Position numbers and translations under genes: made by a program. A stretch of 64,000 nt of DNA, taken from the NCBI GenBank assembly GCA_034440635.1, contig JAOTON010000386.1:1116001-1180000 (forward strand). The letters are read 5' to 3'. Shown in pieces: positions 22,121-33,240 of this stretch. How positions within the stretch are numbered: the first letter of the stretch is position 1; every line of letters begins with the position of its first letter. The DNA is from Lepas anatifera (taxonomy: Eukaryota; Arthropoda; Thecostraca; Lepadidae). Below the pieces are notes generated by a model that worked only from the letters and a program-made list of their open reading frames with translations, made no database searches and was not told where the DNA came from.

Positions 22121-22590
22121 TTTCACGACTGAAGCGTCATTGCAAAGGTCGGCTCTCCAGGGCGGCTGCTGCACGGGAAGCAGCCGCACGTGGCCGCCCA
22201 CTGCTGCACCACCCACACCCACACCTCCTGAGTCCCGGCCAGAGCTCCACCCACGCGCAGTGTCAAGAGCAGCAGCAGCTGCCACCTCTTCCTTCCCCCG
22301 CAGTCCCGCACCTTCGCAGAAATCGCTGCCCCCGCCGTGCAGCCGGAGCGGCGGCTGCCCTGGCTACCAGCAGCGGGCCAGCCGGGCATCCAGCAGCCGG
22401 CTAGCTCAGTGTCACGCTGGCGGCCGACACCAATCTGACGTCCAGCGGCGGCCGTCAGGGTCGGGGCCGCCCCGGCGATGTGAGCCTCAGCGCCGCTGTT
22501 CAGCAGCCGATGCCATCGACCGTCCGCTGGCCGTCACTGTCACGGTCACTTCCAACCGCAGAACCGGCCAGCCCGGCTCTCCGTAGATAA
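22121..22590. promoter_or_regulatory. GC-rich, CpG-bearing island
   Basis: About 470 bases are strongly GC-rich with many GCAGC, CCGCC and GGCGGC words, in contrast to AT-richer surroundings. Long frames on both strands (148 codons plus, 88 codons minus) consist mainly of Ala, Pro, Ser, Gly and Arg, as expected from composition. It could be an unmethylated promoter or first-exon region, or a GC-rich repeat. No TATA-like box or clear start context decides this. Confidence 0.3.
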
Positions 22591-22814
22591 TGCGAATATT
22601 AACAGCAGAGGACAGGGTGGAATTATTCCCACTTTCGACTCCAATGTACTAAAGGTAACACTGGATGACAAAAATGAGGTCTTAAAACGGGTACTGTATG
22701 CAAAGTAGCCAGTCAACGGTGCTGATTATGAGTCAGCTCACAGTTTAGAGGTTTTCCAAGTTGCTATTTTTTGTCCAGCTGAAACTTTGTTGTAAAGCCA
22801 CTGTTTTCACGTAA

Positions 22815-23100
22815 GCACGTCCATCAGAGGGGGTTCTTAAGTGCCCACCCTATTGATTTTTCTGAGGCGGCCGGAGAACCGTCCGCATCAGAAAATACGC
22901 AGGGGAGGATTTCAAAACCAAAAGTGAATCGAAGGCATGCTGCGATGGGAGACAGGGACTCCAACTCAGCCCATATACGGGATAGCAATAAAAATGCAAA
23001 CTGTGATATGTAGTCCATGAGGAATGATGACGAAAACATATCAGCCACTTTTTTCCTGAGGTCGCTATTGACGTCATGACGGGTCAAATAAGTTCGAGGA
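22815..23100 (-). mobile_element. Family E end fragment
   Basis: The string GGGTTCTTAAGTGCCCACCC followed by TATTGATTTTTCTGAGGCGGCCGGAGA is the inverse of the family E right end (compare CTCCGGCGACCTAGGAAAAATAGGTGGGGGC at 42315). Only this end is clear; the rest has diverged or been deleted. Confidence 0.45.
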
Positions 23101-23149
23101 TGCTTTTTGGCTCTAACGTCGGACTGGGGTGAGGTGGCGTCACTTTTTA

Positions 23150-23993
23150 GGCGTCATTCAATTCTTCTTGTGACGGCAAATTGGATCATGTATGACATGA
23201 CCATACTAGGTCAAAATGTCTAAATGACCTGACCTATGGCCAGAACAAGGTCACTATCCAACCTAACATAGTCAATATACGTATCTTTGGACACTCAATG
23301 ACAGTTCAAATGTAATAATATAAATATGGGAATAAAGTTTCTGGCAATGGAAACCAGGTTTTAATCCGGTTCTCGTCGGTCGGCATCCATAAAGGTCTGG
23401 CAGCATTTGGCAGTCTGGTTGTAAATATTCTCCCTAAAGTGTTGAGGGTAAAAAAGAATAAACTGCAGGGGTAATTTTTTTTGGAAATCTGGGCGAAGGA
23501 GAAGTGAAGGGAATAGAGGGAAACGTCAATGGTGCGCTAGAAATGTAGAACAAATTGAGCTTCGAAAACTTTTCGATCCGTTACAGCTCTATCATCATCC
23601 AAGGTAAGTGTCATGAAAACCAAAATTTGTTTATCCGGATCCTCAGTCCTATTCTGATCGCCTCTCGGCCATGTAAAGAAGGTATTTGTCGTTGAAACTT
23701 AGAATACCGTTAGGAAAACCTGTGACACTCGGTGGGCTTTTTACGTGACATGAATATCAGATCAGTATAATAAACTTGCTATCAGTGATGCCAACTGAGA
23801 CATTTTTAGATGTGATTTTATTTCATGACCTGACTTGAAATGATTCAAACTTTAAATTTCAGTAAAAATTGTAAAATTGATCAGTGAAAAAGGGTGCAAA
23901 GTACAGCAGCGCTTCGCGATGCCGTTTTTCGCACCATCGAAATAACCCCAGGGGCGTTCGAACAACTTCCCCCCCACTGGGGCGAGGTTTAAA
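23150..23993 (+). mobile_element. TTAA-type family D copy
   Basis: GGTCA-rich interior (CATGACCATACTAGGTCAAAA, CTAAATGACCTGACCTATGG) leads to the family right end. That end runs from GCAGCGCTTCGCGATGCCG through CCCCAGGGGCGTTCGAACAA to CCCCACTGGGGCGAGG before TTTAA. It is comparable to 49115-49612. The left limit is approximate. It is non-coding. Confidence 0.55.
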
Positions 23994-24067
23994 GTAAATG
24001 TCGTTCCTTTCCGATGGGATTTGACTTAAGATAGCCAGGAGATAGGGCACACATGAATACTCCTTAA

Positions 24068-24615
24068 CCCGGCACCGCCTGGGCTCTCCGTACCCACCAC
24101 CGCCTGGGACGTCCGATCGGACCACCTCCTTCGATCTCGGGAACCGCAAGTGATAAGGAAACAATTGAAACGGCGCTGAAAGTGCCTTACCATATTCGAC
24201 TTTGAAACCGAGTTTGAACCATATCCATTGACCTGTGGCGTCACAGTGTGCCAAAATATGTCAAACTTAGACCCATTTACAAAATCTCTTGACAAACCCT
24301 TATAACTCGGGAACCATTAGACCCAGAACAAAACAAAAGGCATAAATGGGATTGTCTTGGCCCCAAAATTCCAATGATATGCAACTTGACTTTGTAAAGT
24401 CACCATAAGGGAACATTATGACCTTTTAAGACCATACTGCATGTCATTTGAATCTTTGGGTCATGCTCAGTACTGTGATACAAAATTTAAGATTGTATCT
24501 TGTTTCGTTAAAGAGTTATAAACACAAATAATTTCAAATTAGAGGTTACCATTAGTCATTAGAGGTTACCTTTGGTAACCTCTAATGACCTTGGTATTGA
24601 CCTGACCTCAAAATG
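24068..24615 (+). mobile_element. TTAA-type element remnant
   Basis: TTAA (24064-24067) is followed by CCCGGCACCGCCTGGGCTC and a second GCCTGGGACG block, like the family B left end. The interior has GTGACCTTGG/GGTCATTTG-type words and a small palindrome GGTAACC(N)TAATGACC near 24544-24590. No right terminus is found before the GGCGGCGG block. Confidence 0.4.
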
Positions 24616-24780
24616 GAAGACTGGCGGCGGCGGTGGCTCACTGAACAGCTGGCGGCGGCGCTAGACTCGTGATATAAGAAATGAGATGGGGGAGGCGTGA
24701 GAGAGGTGCGTTAAAAGTAAGTGCGCTGACGAAGCGCTGCTGATCAGTAAACGGTGAGCTTTAATAGGAGCGAAACATGA
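24616..24780 (+). promoter_or_regulatory. Weak promoter-like segment
   Basis: CTGGCGGCGGCGG and CTGGCGGCGGCGC lie 34 bases apart. They are followed by a TATA-like GATATAAG (24671-24678) and a purine-rich stretch, then a splice-donor-like AACGGTGAGC at 24750. An ATG at 24777 opens only a 29-codon frame. The arrangement is suggestive but could belong to a repeat. Confidence 0.2.
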
Positions 24781-25708
24781 AGTTGTCGGGTTGTTGGGTA
24801 TGCTCTATGCGACTGATAGCGCACTTCATATTCCATGGAAATGTTAGATTCTCTTTAAGCTAGCGTGTCTAGATAGCTTTTTGTTTTAGCCGAGACCCTC
24901 AGGACCGAGATTGGTCTCATTATTAGATACCACAGTGATTAGCGCTGCTTCTTATTCTAAGAATTGACTCTCCTTGCCCAATTATTCTGAAGCTACGATG
25001 TACACACATACATCGTCAAACATCATTGAATATTTGGCCCGGACATGACTGCTAATGCAGAAGCCAAGCATAACCCTACCTTCGGTAAATAACCTGGCCT
25101 TAACCTAAGGAAACCTAAACACGAGTGGGCTAGGACTAGAGCGGTGCATCAAGACCGGTGACACGGCGTAAATGGGTGTCATTAAACTGTTGATGCGTGC
25201 TTAGGAGTACCAAGTAATGCCGTCACCTGAATGTGAAGTTGCAACACCAGCCGTGAATCTGCGTGGGAAGATCCCTTGTCTAACACCCTTACATAAATTC
25301 ATGGACAGGGCTGCCTAAGACAACAACGCAATAATTCTAAAACCTACAGTACTTGGTGTGCCTTTCACGCATTTTGGTAGAATCCACACCAAGTGTCAAC
25401 AAGGCTTTGACTTCCAGAGTAAAGTCAAGGAATATAATCTAAACCCTTCCAAAACTAGAGCCATAGAGTTCACGACATTGCCAAACTGTCTCCGAGCAGG
25501 AAAATATTGAAATAATTTCTCTAAAGTTGAACTTGGCGCTGAAAAGAATAATAAGAATAAGTTTGTTGGTATGTTTAACAATGTAACAATGTTTGTTGAA
25601 CAAACATAATGCAGAAGATAACACCAAGGTCATGTTTCAGGTAGAAATACTGGCCAGAGTCAACAATGGACTGGACGATATTGCCCAGACCATCTAAAAA
25701 TCAAATAA

Positions 25709-25710
<2 letters not shown>
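24781..25710. other. Unassigned spacer
   Basis: AT-rich DNA without a supported gene; frames are short. GGTATGTTTAACAATGTAAC and nearby AACAATGTTTGTTGAACAAAC form local imperfect repeats near 25560-25610. Confidence 0.35.

Positions 25711-25756
<46 letters not shown>
25711..25756. repeat. (TA)n microsatellite
   Basis: An uninterrupted TA dinucleotide run of about 23 units. Confidence 0.98.
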
Positions 25757-25758
<2 letters not shown>

Positions 25759-26300
25759 ACTGCTCAGTAGCGCACTGCTGCCAAATAATTGCAATACATT
25801 CAATAGCTTAGAGCTGGTTCCCTTCGGATAATCGTGCTCGAAAAGACGCCGGGTACCGGTGGGTTGTTTGAAGAAGTGAAATTAGTGCTACAACCCAAGA
25901 GATATCCAGCACACTATAGTAGACAAACACAATTTTCAGAAGCTGATCGCTATGTAGCAGCAGTAGAGGTGAAATATGAGTAGTACATTTGAAATTTATG
26001 TTATTTTAGGGGAAATAGATGACTCACTAGGCTGTTGACGCACATTTAAATTCATTTATGCGTTATCATACAATGAAATCAATGCAAAAAGCGAGACAAA
26101 CCCGTCCACAATTGACCAGCCTTTTAATCTACGAACATCGCTACATTTCATGATGATCAATGTATGCTCTTCCAGCCTTTTCCTGTTGGTTTCATGTTAT
26201 GGTCCTGTGGCAGATGTTTTAAAGAGATTCCACCTTGTAAATGCATCGACATTCATCTTGGTAGGGTTGTTGTCGAGTGACCTACGTAAGCTGAGTTTAG
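25757..26300. other. Flank of the Penelope-like remnant
   Basis: No frame here can be matched to reverse transcriptase, so the retroelement appears 5'-truncated close to 26300. The rest is AT-rich DNA with no feature. Confidence 0.35.
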
Positions 26301-27169
26301 GTGACTGAGCTAGCCCATGATGGCAGCATTCCGTTCCTAGATGTTCAGGTCCACTCTAGCGAGGGGAAGTTTTTTTTTGTCGCGGAGACATACTACATAA
26401 CATCGGTGTACAGAAATCCATCTGACAAAGGATTCTGCCTCAACGGTGACAGCGAATGCTCCGAGAAGTACAAAGACAGCCTTATTCGGCCTACACACAC
26501 ACATGGCCATTAAGCTCTGCTCGTCACGGGCCTTATTACATCAAGAATTAAGCCGAATCAAGCAAATGCTTACCAACAACAACTACAATATCAGCGACAT
26601 CGATGAACACATCAAAAGAACCCCGCATAGCCACTCCAACCCACCAAACAAGACAGGCAAAAACAAGTAACTTCTACTTTTCTACAAATCAGACATGAAC
26701 AGTGCCTACAAGACTGAAGAAAAAGTCATCCGAGATATCGTATCCCGGAATCGTTCACCAACCAAAACCGAAGACAGTCTCCACCTCATCGTTCACTAGA
26801 AAATCCAAATGTAGCAAGCCTGGTGATGGAAACCTGGAAAAACCGACTAAACTAAAAGCAACCGATGTAAACTATAAGTTCAAATGTCCGATCGGTGACT
26901 ACGCGCACCGTAAAAACTCAGCTTACATAGGTCACACAACAACCCTATCAAGACGAATGTCGATGCATGTACAAGATGGAGCCCCTTTCAAACACCTGTC
27001 ACAGGACCAAAACAAGAAACTGTCACGTCAAATGCTGGAGGAGCATTTATCTATCATCACGAAATGCAGCGATCTCCATAGATTGAAAGTTCTGGAGGCA
27101 ATCCACATTCGGGACACAGACCCCCTCATCAACAAACAGCAGAGCATGCGAGGGACTGTACCTTTATGA
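26301..27169 (+). pseudogene. Penelope-like retroelement, 5'-truncated (RT tail and GIY-YIG endonuclease)
   Basis: Three frame segments give Penelope-like protein blocks in the expected order. The first has DGSIPFLDVQV and TSVYRNPSDKGF..CSEKYKDSLIR (26316-26495), the end of the reverse transcriptase domain. The second has HMAIKLCSSRALLHQELSRI and NNNYNISDIDEHIKR (26500-26625). The third, with stops, has NSAYKTEEKVIRDIVSRN and DSLHLIVH (26698-26796), then YKFKCPIGDYAHRKNSAYIG and LEEHLSIITKC..LKVLEAIHIRDTDPLINKQ (26877-27140), the GIY-YIG nuclease with its KC.LHRL...EA helix. At least two frameshifts and internal stops make it non-functional. The catalytic YADD region of the reverse transcriptase is missing. 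In intact elements the nuclease nicks target DNA and the polymerase copies the RNA at that nick. Confidence 0.85.
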
Positions 27170-27465
27170 TGGCCGACCACTGGCAGCCAGAGTCTAGTGT
27201 GGAAATATTGTGTAAAATGTATATGGTGAATGAATTTGAATTGCTGATATATTTGTATCACTAATATTGAATTTACCATATTAATTCATCATATATTTAA
27301 GTACCATGATGTTGATAACGCCATAGATGAAGCTCATGTGTCCCTGTACCTCGTTTTCCATACTAATTTGATTCTACTCTGATTTAAAACTATTTCATCC
27401 CATATTTTACCGCACCAAACGATCCCGTCACCACTTATAGGAGTGATTGCTTGCATGTAACGCCA

Positions 27466-27498
27466 GAAGATGAGTGTTCTAGACACGAAACATTGCGT
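27466..27498 (+). ncRNA. Hammerhead-like motif downstream of the Penelope remnant
   Basis: The sequence GATGAGTGTTCTAGACACGAAAC reads as core GAUGA, a stem GUGU/ACAC with a short loop, then GAAAC. This resembles the stem II part of a hammerhead ribozyme, which Penelope-like elements are known to carry. The first two core bases (CU) are not conserved here, and stems I and III were not resolved, so activity is unlikely. It may be a relic. Confidence 0.4.
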
Positions 27499-28646
27499 AG
27501 TAAAATACTAAGCAATAGATTTACCAATATCTCTCGATATCATCGTAAGATCGTTAGGAACCTAGAGAAACTTACCACAGAACTAATACGAGGAAACTTC
27601 GCGGTCATTTTAACAAATCATTTTTATGTATTGTGCATCAAGGATTCACGGAGAAAGGCTAATAAAAACTAAAATCTATCAACCTAAGATCTCCTTGTCC
27701 AGAATGGCACACACCACTAAAGGCCAATAGTATATCAAATAAAGGTGCCAAAGCTTGTGTTCCAAACGACAAAAATACATGAGGTTATAAGGCGCCGCTA
27801 CGTTACTGATAATATGACGTTGATCAACCTCGAAATTACGTGACATCCTAGGTCTCCATAGGCCTGATAGACCATACCCCTCCCCCTGGCTACGTCACCG
27901 GATTCCCCCAATCAAAACTGAGAATGAATAGCTTCGAAAGCATGTCAAGAGAATCAGACAAACAAATACAGTGAACTGAGGTATTGGGTTGTCTTATGAT
28001 AGGATTATATATTCGTATCTTTGGCCAAGTTGATTGAATGGAGAAGACAAGTTCATGCAGCGCATGTAGGCGCTCATCTATTCACAAATGAATATAAATA
28101 TTCAAACAGTGGCCTGCTCAGGCAAACAATCAAAACCAGCATTGAGGCTATTTCGGTGTGAATGGCATGTTGAAGTGATTTCAGTTACTTTACGCTATGA
28201 CACTCCAGCTTACTACCTAATCTTACACTTCAGTTCACTTTGGTCTGAACAGCTCAAGAGGTGCAATCAATCGTATTCAGGCGGCGCTGTGATTTAACCA
28301 TTAAAATATGGAGCACTGGAGACCTCCATTTCCGACCTCCAGTGGTACAACTTCAGGCGCTGGACCAGCATTGGAAGTATTCAGCGTTGCAGCCGCTGTT
28401 GGGGGTTTCACACGCCGGATTACGATAGTAGAGGCCGTGTCACATTGATCGCTTCCGGCCGCCGTGTCACATTCCGGCCGCCGTGGGCTGCTGCTGTTGA
28501 CAGCGTGGAACTGCGACTGGGCTGCTATGTTTGTAACGCACTGACATGTTCATAAGGGCGTGGTTTAGAATACAAAAATGAAAATTCATATTTTTCCGCC
28601 CATTCGTTTATTGAACTAAAATCAAATCTGTTTTAAGCAGAACACT
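27499..28646. other. Unassigned spacer
   Basis: No supported gene. A patch near 28410-28520 has GGCCGCCGTGTCACATTCCG twice-like repeats and GC-rich words, perhaps a repeat fragment. The remainder is AT-rich. Confidence 0.35.
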
Positions 28647-28675
28647 CCTGCTAGCAGAGTTGTGCGTTTCAGAAA

Positions 28676-28855
28676 TTTCTTGAGTCGACTCAACTCAACT
28701 CAAGTGCTGAGAGCGGTTGACTCAACTCCGACTCAACTCATGATCAAGATTGCAGTAAGTCGACTCAACTCCGACTGAAGGATAAATTCATCCAACTCAA
28801 CTCCAACTCAACTCACGACTCAACTCAACTCAAACTTCGACTCGTTTTCGAAATA
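28676..28855. repeat. ACTCAACTC subterminal repeat, left
   Basis: Short repeats of GACTCAACTCAACTC and CCGACTCAACTC occur in several clusters directly inside the left hAT-like end. The same words recur inside the right end at 40229-40385. Confidence 0.85.
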
Positions 28856-29224
28856 AAATAAATACATGATAAATATATAAAAAAATATCTAAAAAAATTA
28901 AGAAATAAATCAATAAACAAGCAAAAAACAAGCTGTTTAGAAACTCTGACATGAAACGGAAGATTAATAAAAGGAAAATTAATTCATTGGCATTCAAACA
29001 TTTTAAAATTAGCCAGCAACCGTTAATAACTTTTTAATTCTTCCAGACTGTCACTGCCCAAAAAAGCTACCATGTTGCAACTATTTCTAAAAGGAGCATT
29101 GCATATTAAACTAGGTAAATGGAATGGAAAGGAACCTAAAAGGGCAAAGGTTACACCAACACCGGCAACAAATTGAGCCTCCATACTGTCAAAAAAGATC
29201 CAAGCTAAGAAACATGGGTATTAT

Positions 29225-30076
29225 CACGCGCATTGACGGGGGTCTGAGCCACCTTCGCTTTGACGGGGGGGGGGGCGGGTACCCACCCCTCCTAAGACCT
29301 CGAGAACCACGGTAGGTAGCGAAAAACGGTAAAAGGCGTTGGGTTGCCCATCCACTTCTCCATCGAAAACATTTTAACCATTTTTTTGTCAGGTCACATT
29401 TCAGGTCACGAGAGGTCAAAACATGCCGTCATAGGGATAACATGTAAATTAAGTTTTTTGGCCATTACATCTGAACAAGTAGAGATAGAGCAAAACGACT
29501 TGAACTATATGAATCCTCTCAGCAAGCCAAAACGAATGATATATAACTTGACCTTACTAGGTAAAAATCAAGGATTTGACCTGACCTGAGGTCAGGTCAG
29601 GGTCAAATTACCTATATAAAATGCGTATCATTAGAACTGCAAGGCCAAGGCGAGTCTAATGCAGCTAAAATAAACGCTCTATCACTATCCGGCGCTGAGT
29701 TAAACAGTAAAAACCATTTTTCCCATGTATTTCCAATGGAGAGGTCATGCCTCGTACCTGACCTTAGGTCATCTATATCAAAAATACCGGAACATATTTT
29801 AGAGAACTGAGTGGGGTCATTATGTGATATGAGTTTTAATCGGATAATTTCACCCTGCTCCGACTTATGCTATCTTAAACTTTTTTGTGGTTGGGTCACT
29901 TGACCTGTACTGGTGACCTGACCTGAGATGACATAACCTTAAAATTTTCACAGAAGTTGTAAAAATGATGAAGGAAAAGGTATGCCAAGTACGGCGGCGC
30001 TACGCACCGCCGTTTTTCTACTATCTCTGAAAAACCTGGAGGGGGGGCGGGTACCCGCCCCCCGTCAATGCGCGTG
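29225..30076 (+). mobile_element. TTAA-type family C, copy C1 (TTAT duplication)
   Basis: The 852-bp element begins CACGCGCATTGACGGGG and ends CCCCGTCAATGCGCGTG, a 17-bp perfect inverted repeat. It is flanked by TTAT (29221-29224 and 30077-30080) on both sides. The interior matches C2 at 61791 nearly throughout, including CGAGAACCACGGTAGGTAGC and CTGACCTGAGGTCAGGTCAG. No transposase is encoded. Confidence 0.9.
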
Positions 30077-30325
30077 TTATGGTAGTAGGCAGATCACATC
30101 TCGCGGTTCAAAAGGATCACATGAGAAGGTCCACTGATCAAAGGGTCTAATGTTCATAGGCTCTACCCTTTGAAAGTTAGACCTTTCGAATAAGAAGTCC
30201 AACGTTCAAAAGGTCCAAAAAGGCGTGCTCCGATGCTTGAGAGTGGGGTGCATGATGCCGCAGAGGCGTGCTAAGACACATGATAGGAATAATGACACAA
30301 TAGGACATAATAGGAGGAAATGAGA

Positions 30326-30429
30326 GTAGGTTAGGTTAGGTTAGGTTAGGTTAGGTTAGGTTAGGTTAGGTTAGGTAGGTTAGGTTAGGTTAGGTTAGGT
30401 CAGGTCAGGTCAGGTCAGGTCAGGTCTGG
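30326..30429 (+). repeat. (TTAGG)n grading into (GGTCA)n
   Basis: About 15 GGTTA units (TTAGG register) are followed by GGTCA units and GGTCT variants, all with 5-bp period. TTAGG is the common arthropod telomere unit, but here it is internal, in the left arm of a palindromic element. Confidence 0.95.
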
Positions 30430-30729
30430 TCTGGTCAGTTGTGTATGCCCTTGGTCCCTATTTCCTAGTCTGGGTATATCACGCCTCTTTCCAGATTCTG
30501 AGTGCGCCTCTGGTCTGGGTACCACTTTGGGAAATGTTTTAGAAATACCCACATTCTGCAAGAAAATCCCTAGGGGTGAAACAGACGGAAGGAGAGAGGG
30601 TTTGAGTAGTGTTAAGTGTTACCCAGACCAGAGGCGCACTCAGATTCTGGAAAGAGGGGTGATATCCCCAGACTAGGAAATAGGGAACAAGGGCATACAC
30701 AACTGACCTGACCTGAACGGAACCGACCT

Positions 30730-30856
30730 GACTTAACCTAACCTATAACCTAACCTAACTTCCCCCCCCCCCTAACCTAACCTAACCTAACTTCACCTAA
30801 ATTAACCTAACCTAACCTAACCTAACCTAACCTAACCTAACCTGACCTAACCTAAC
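30730..30856 (-). repeat. (CCTAA)n tract, mirror of the TTAGG tract
   Basis: Repeated CCTAA units with one C-run interruption near 30762 lie in the right arm of the foldback, inverse to the left tract. The two tracts face each other with TTAGG reading inward from the left. Confidence 0.95.
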
Positions 30857-31089
30857 CCTCACCCTCATTGCCTCCTATTATCAGGTGTCTTAGCACGCCT
30901 CTGCAGCATCATGCACCCCACTCTCATGCATCTGAGCACGCCTCTTTGGACCTTTTGAACGTTGGACTTTTTAAAGGTCTAACTTTCAAGGGTAAGCCTT
31001 TAATCATTAGACCCTTGAACGGTGGACCTTCTGATGTGATCCTTTGAACCGAGATGTGATCTGCCTACTACCATCAGGGGTGTAATTTT

Positions 31090-31118
31090 CTATCTCTTTG
31101 GGGGTGCCCGAGCACCCC
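31090..31118. repeat. GGGGGTGC hairpin at the start of minisatellite block 1
   Basis: TTGGGGGTGC and GCACCCCCAA flank four bases to give a perfect palindrome. Near-identical hairpins lie at 33474 and 60212, each beside a minisatellite block, so it probably marks a repeat-unit boundary. Confidence 0.6.
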
Positions 31119-31189
31119 CAATCCTAAGTCGAGCACCCCAAATCATGTGCTGAGCACCCCAATCATGTGTCACCCCAATACATGTGCCA

Positions 31190-32460
31190 CCCCTGACTTA
31201 TCACTGCTACCCTGAAGAGTGCCACCCTATCTCATCACTGCCACCCTGATTCATGCCGCCCCTGCCAAGTTTTTCCCGTCTCCGGGTTCATTACTTCCAC
31301 TCTGTTTGGTTCCACCTCTAGCTAATGAATGCTTCCTGACTTATCCTTTTTCCCTGATTTATGACGCCACATCACTGTCGCCCCCGCCTGATCGCTGTCG
31401 CCAACAATTAATCACTGCCGCCCCCCTCCGGATGATTACTGCCGCCTTTTGTTCATCGCTGATCAGCTGGCTGATCACTGACACCCCTGGTTTATCACTG
31501 CCGCCTTAATTCATGCCGCCCCTGGCTAAATACCTCGGACTACTTCAACACCCATATACTTGCCCCTCCTGGTCAGTCACTGTCGCCCACCGAATCATCA
31601 TTGCTGCCCCCCGGCTGATCACTGCCGCCCCTCGTTCACCACTGCCGCCCCTGGCTGATCATTGCGGCCCCCTGACTGATAACTGCCGCCCCTTGACTGC
31701 TAACTGCCGCCCCTGGCGGATGACTGCCGCCCCTGGCGGATAACTGCCGCCCCCTGGCGGATCAATGCCACTCCTTGGCAGATCACTGCCGCCCCCTGAC
31801 TAATCACTACCGCCCCCTGGCTGATCACTGGCGCCCCCTGACTGATAACTGCCGCCACTTAGTTGATCACTGCCGCCCCATGACTGATCACTGGCGCCCC
31901 CTGACTGATCACTGCCGCCCTTGGCTGATTGCCGCCCCCTGGGTCGATCATTGCCGCCCTCTGACTGAAAACTGCTGGTTCTTGGCTTATAACTGCCGCC
32001 CCTGGCTGATCGCTGCCGCCCCTTGACTGATAACTGCCGCCCCTTGGCTGCTAACTGCCGCCCCTGGCTGACCACTACCGCCCCTTGGCTGATCATTGCC
32101 GCCCCCTGACTGATAACTGCCACCCCTTGACTGTTAACTGCCGCCCCTGGCTGATACCTGCGGCCCCTGGCAGATCCCTACCACCCCCTGCCTGATCATT
32201 GCCGCCCCCCGACTGAAAACTGCCGGCCCTTAGCTGATAACTGCCGCCCCTGGCGGATTGATAAGTGCCACCCCGTGGCTGATAACTGTTGCCCCTGACT
32301 GATAGCTGCCGCCACTTGATTGATAAACTCCGCATCTTGGCTGATAACTGCCGCCCCTTGCTGATCACTGCCGCCCCTGTTTGATAACTGCGGCCCCTGG
32401 CTGATAACTGCCGCTCTTGACGGATAACTTCCACCCTTGGTTCATCACTGCCGTCTCCCG
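31190..32460. repeat. Minisatellite block 1, TGATCACTGCCGCCCC unit
   Basis: The unit is about 21-23 bp, typified by CTGATCACTGCCGCCCCTGG, with degenerate copies across 1.3 kb. Where the period is exactly 21 the plus strand reads as a 7-residue repeat such as ADHCRPL/TDHWRPL; open frames of 83-139 codons on both strands arise from this and are not genes. Confidence 0.9.
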
Positions 32461-32889
32461 GGGCAGTGAGCATCCTGGGGATATCTGGGCAGTGAGCTTT
32501 CTGGGGGAGCATCCTTCTGTGGGTATCATTAACATCATGTTATATCTGAGGAGCGTTAGTTTTAATGTCATGTATTCATCCCAGTAGTCTTTCAGGTCTT
32601 ACATAACGTAATTATTGTTACATAACATAATTTCATGTTACCTATAGTCTCTGACTTTGGTATATCGTGTGAAATTGTCCGTGTCATTTTTCAGTATTTG
32701 TATTTCATTTCATTTTTTGTGTTTTATATAATCTTCTGATATAACTTTCACAACCTGTCCCGTTTTACTACCTGAATTGTAAAAATTCGTGCGGAAATGT
32801 CCTATTTGCGTATCTTGTTTAATGTTATGGGCACCGTATGACCCTAGATGTCAGCGCGCTCTAAAACCTCAAATATGACGATGGACCGT
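32461..32889. other. AT-rich spacer between minisatellite blocks
   Basis: AT-rich sequence with TTACATAACGTAATTATTGTTACATAAC-like short palindromes near 32595-32630 and no gene. Confidence 0.4.
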
Positions 32890-32892
32890 CTC

Positions 32893-33240
32893 ACGGCTGA
32901 TCACTGCCGCCCCTGGTTTATCACTGCCGCCTAATTCATGCCGCCTCTGGCTCATTGATGTTGTCCCTGGCATATTTTGACCCAAATGCGCGCCGCCCCG
33001 ACTCATCGCTGCCGCCCCTGGTTCATCACTGCCACCCCTGGCTGATCACTGTCTCCCCTGGTTCATAACTGCCGCCCAGATTAAGCATTGCTGCCTTCAT
33101 TCACGCCGCCCTGGCTGATCAATGCTGTCCCTGTTTTTTATTAACCCATATATGAGTGGCCTCTGGTCAGACGCTTCCTCCCTCGAATCTTTACTGCCGC
33201 CCCGGCTGATCACGCCGCCCTGGTTTATCACTAACGAGGA
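32893..33240. repeat. Minisatellite block 2, same unit
   Basis: Further TGATCACTGCCGCCCCTGG-type units, more diverged and interrupted, including GTTCATCACTGCCACCCCTG variants. Confidence 0.8.

Larger units (their letters stand above)
30081..31072. mobile_element. Foldback (palindromic) element with TTAGG tracts
   Basis: Two arms of about 450 bp are inverse copies around a spacer of about 85 bp (30528-30613). They start GGTAGTAGGCAGATCACATC on the left and end GATGTGATCTGCCTACTACC on the right. AT on both sides may be a 2-bp duplication. Each arm carries GTGGGGTGCATGATGC/GCATCATGCACCCCAC, a TTAGG tract, and CTGGAAAGAGG-type inner blocks. The element abuts C1's TTAT exactly. No frame encodes a transposase. 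Confidence 0.85.

Noticed and set aside
22096..22586. Ala/Pro/Ser/Arg-rich frames of 102 and 148 codons, and a Leu-run minus frame resembling a signal peptide
   Set aside because: Overlapping frames on both strands in GC-rich DNA with no domain or start context; composition explains them.
27451..27672. 73-codon frame after the Penelope remnant
   Set aside because: It overlaps the hammerhead-like motif and shows no Penelope protein signature.
30326..30856. TTAGG/CCTAA considered as a chromosome end or fusion point
   Set aside because: The tracts are symmetric parts of the foldback arms and continue into matched unique sequence on both sides; a telomere fusion would have the reverse outward arrangement and no matched arms.
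31775..32512. Open frames of 83-139 codons on both strands
   Set aside because: They only translate the ~21-bp minisatellite; stop-free reading follows from a period divisible by three.
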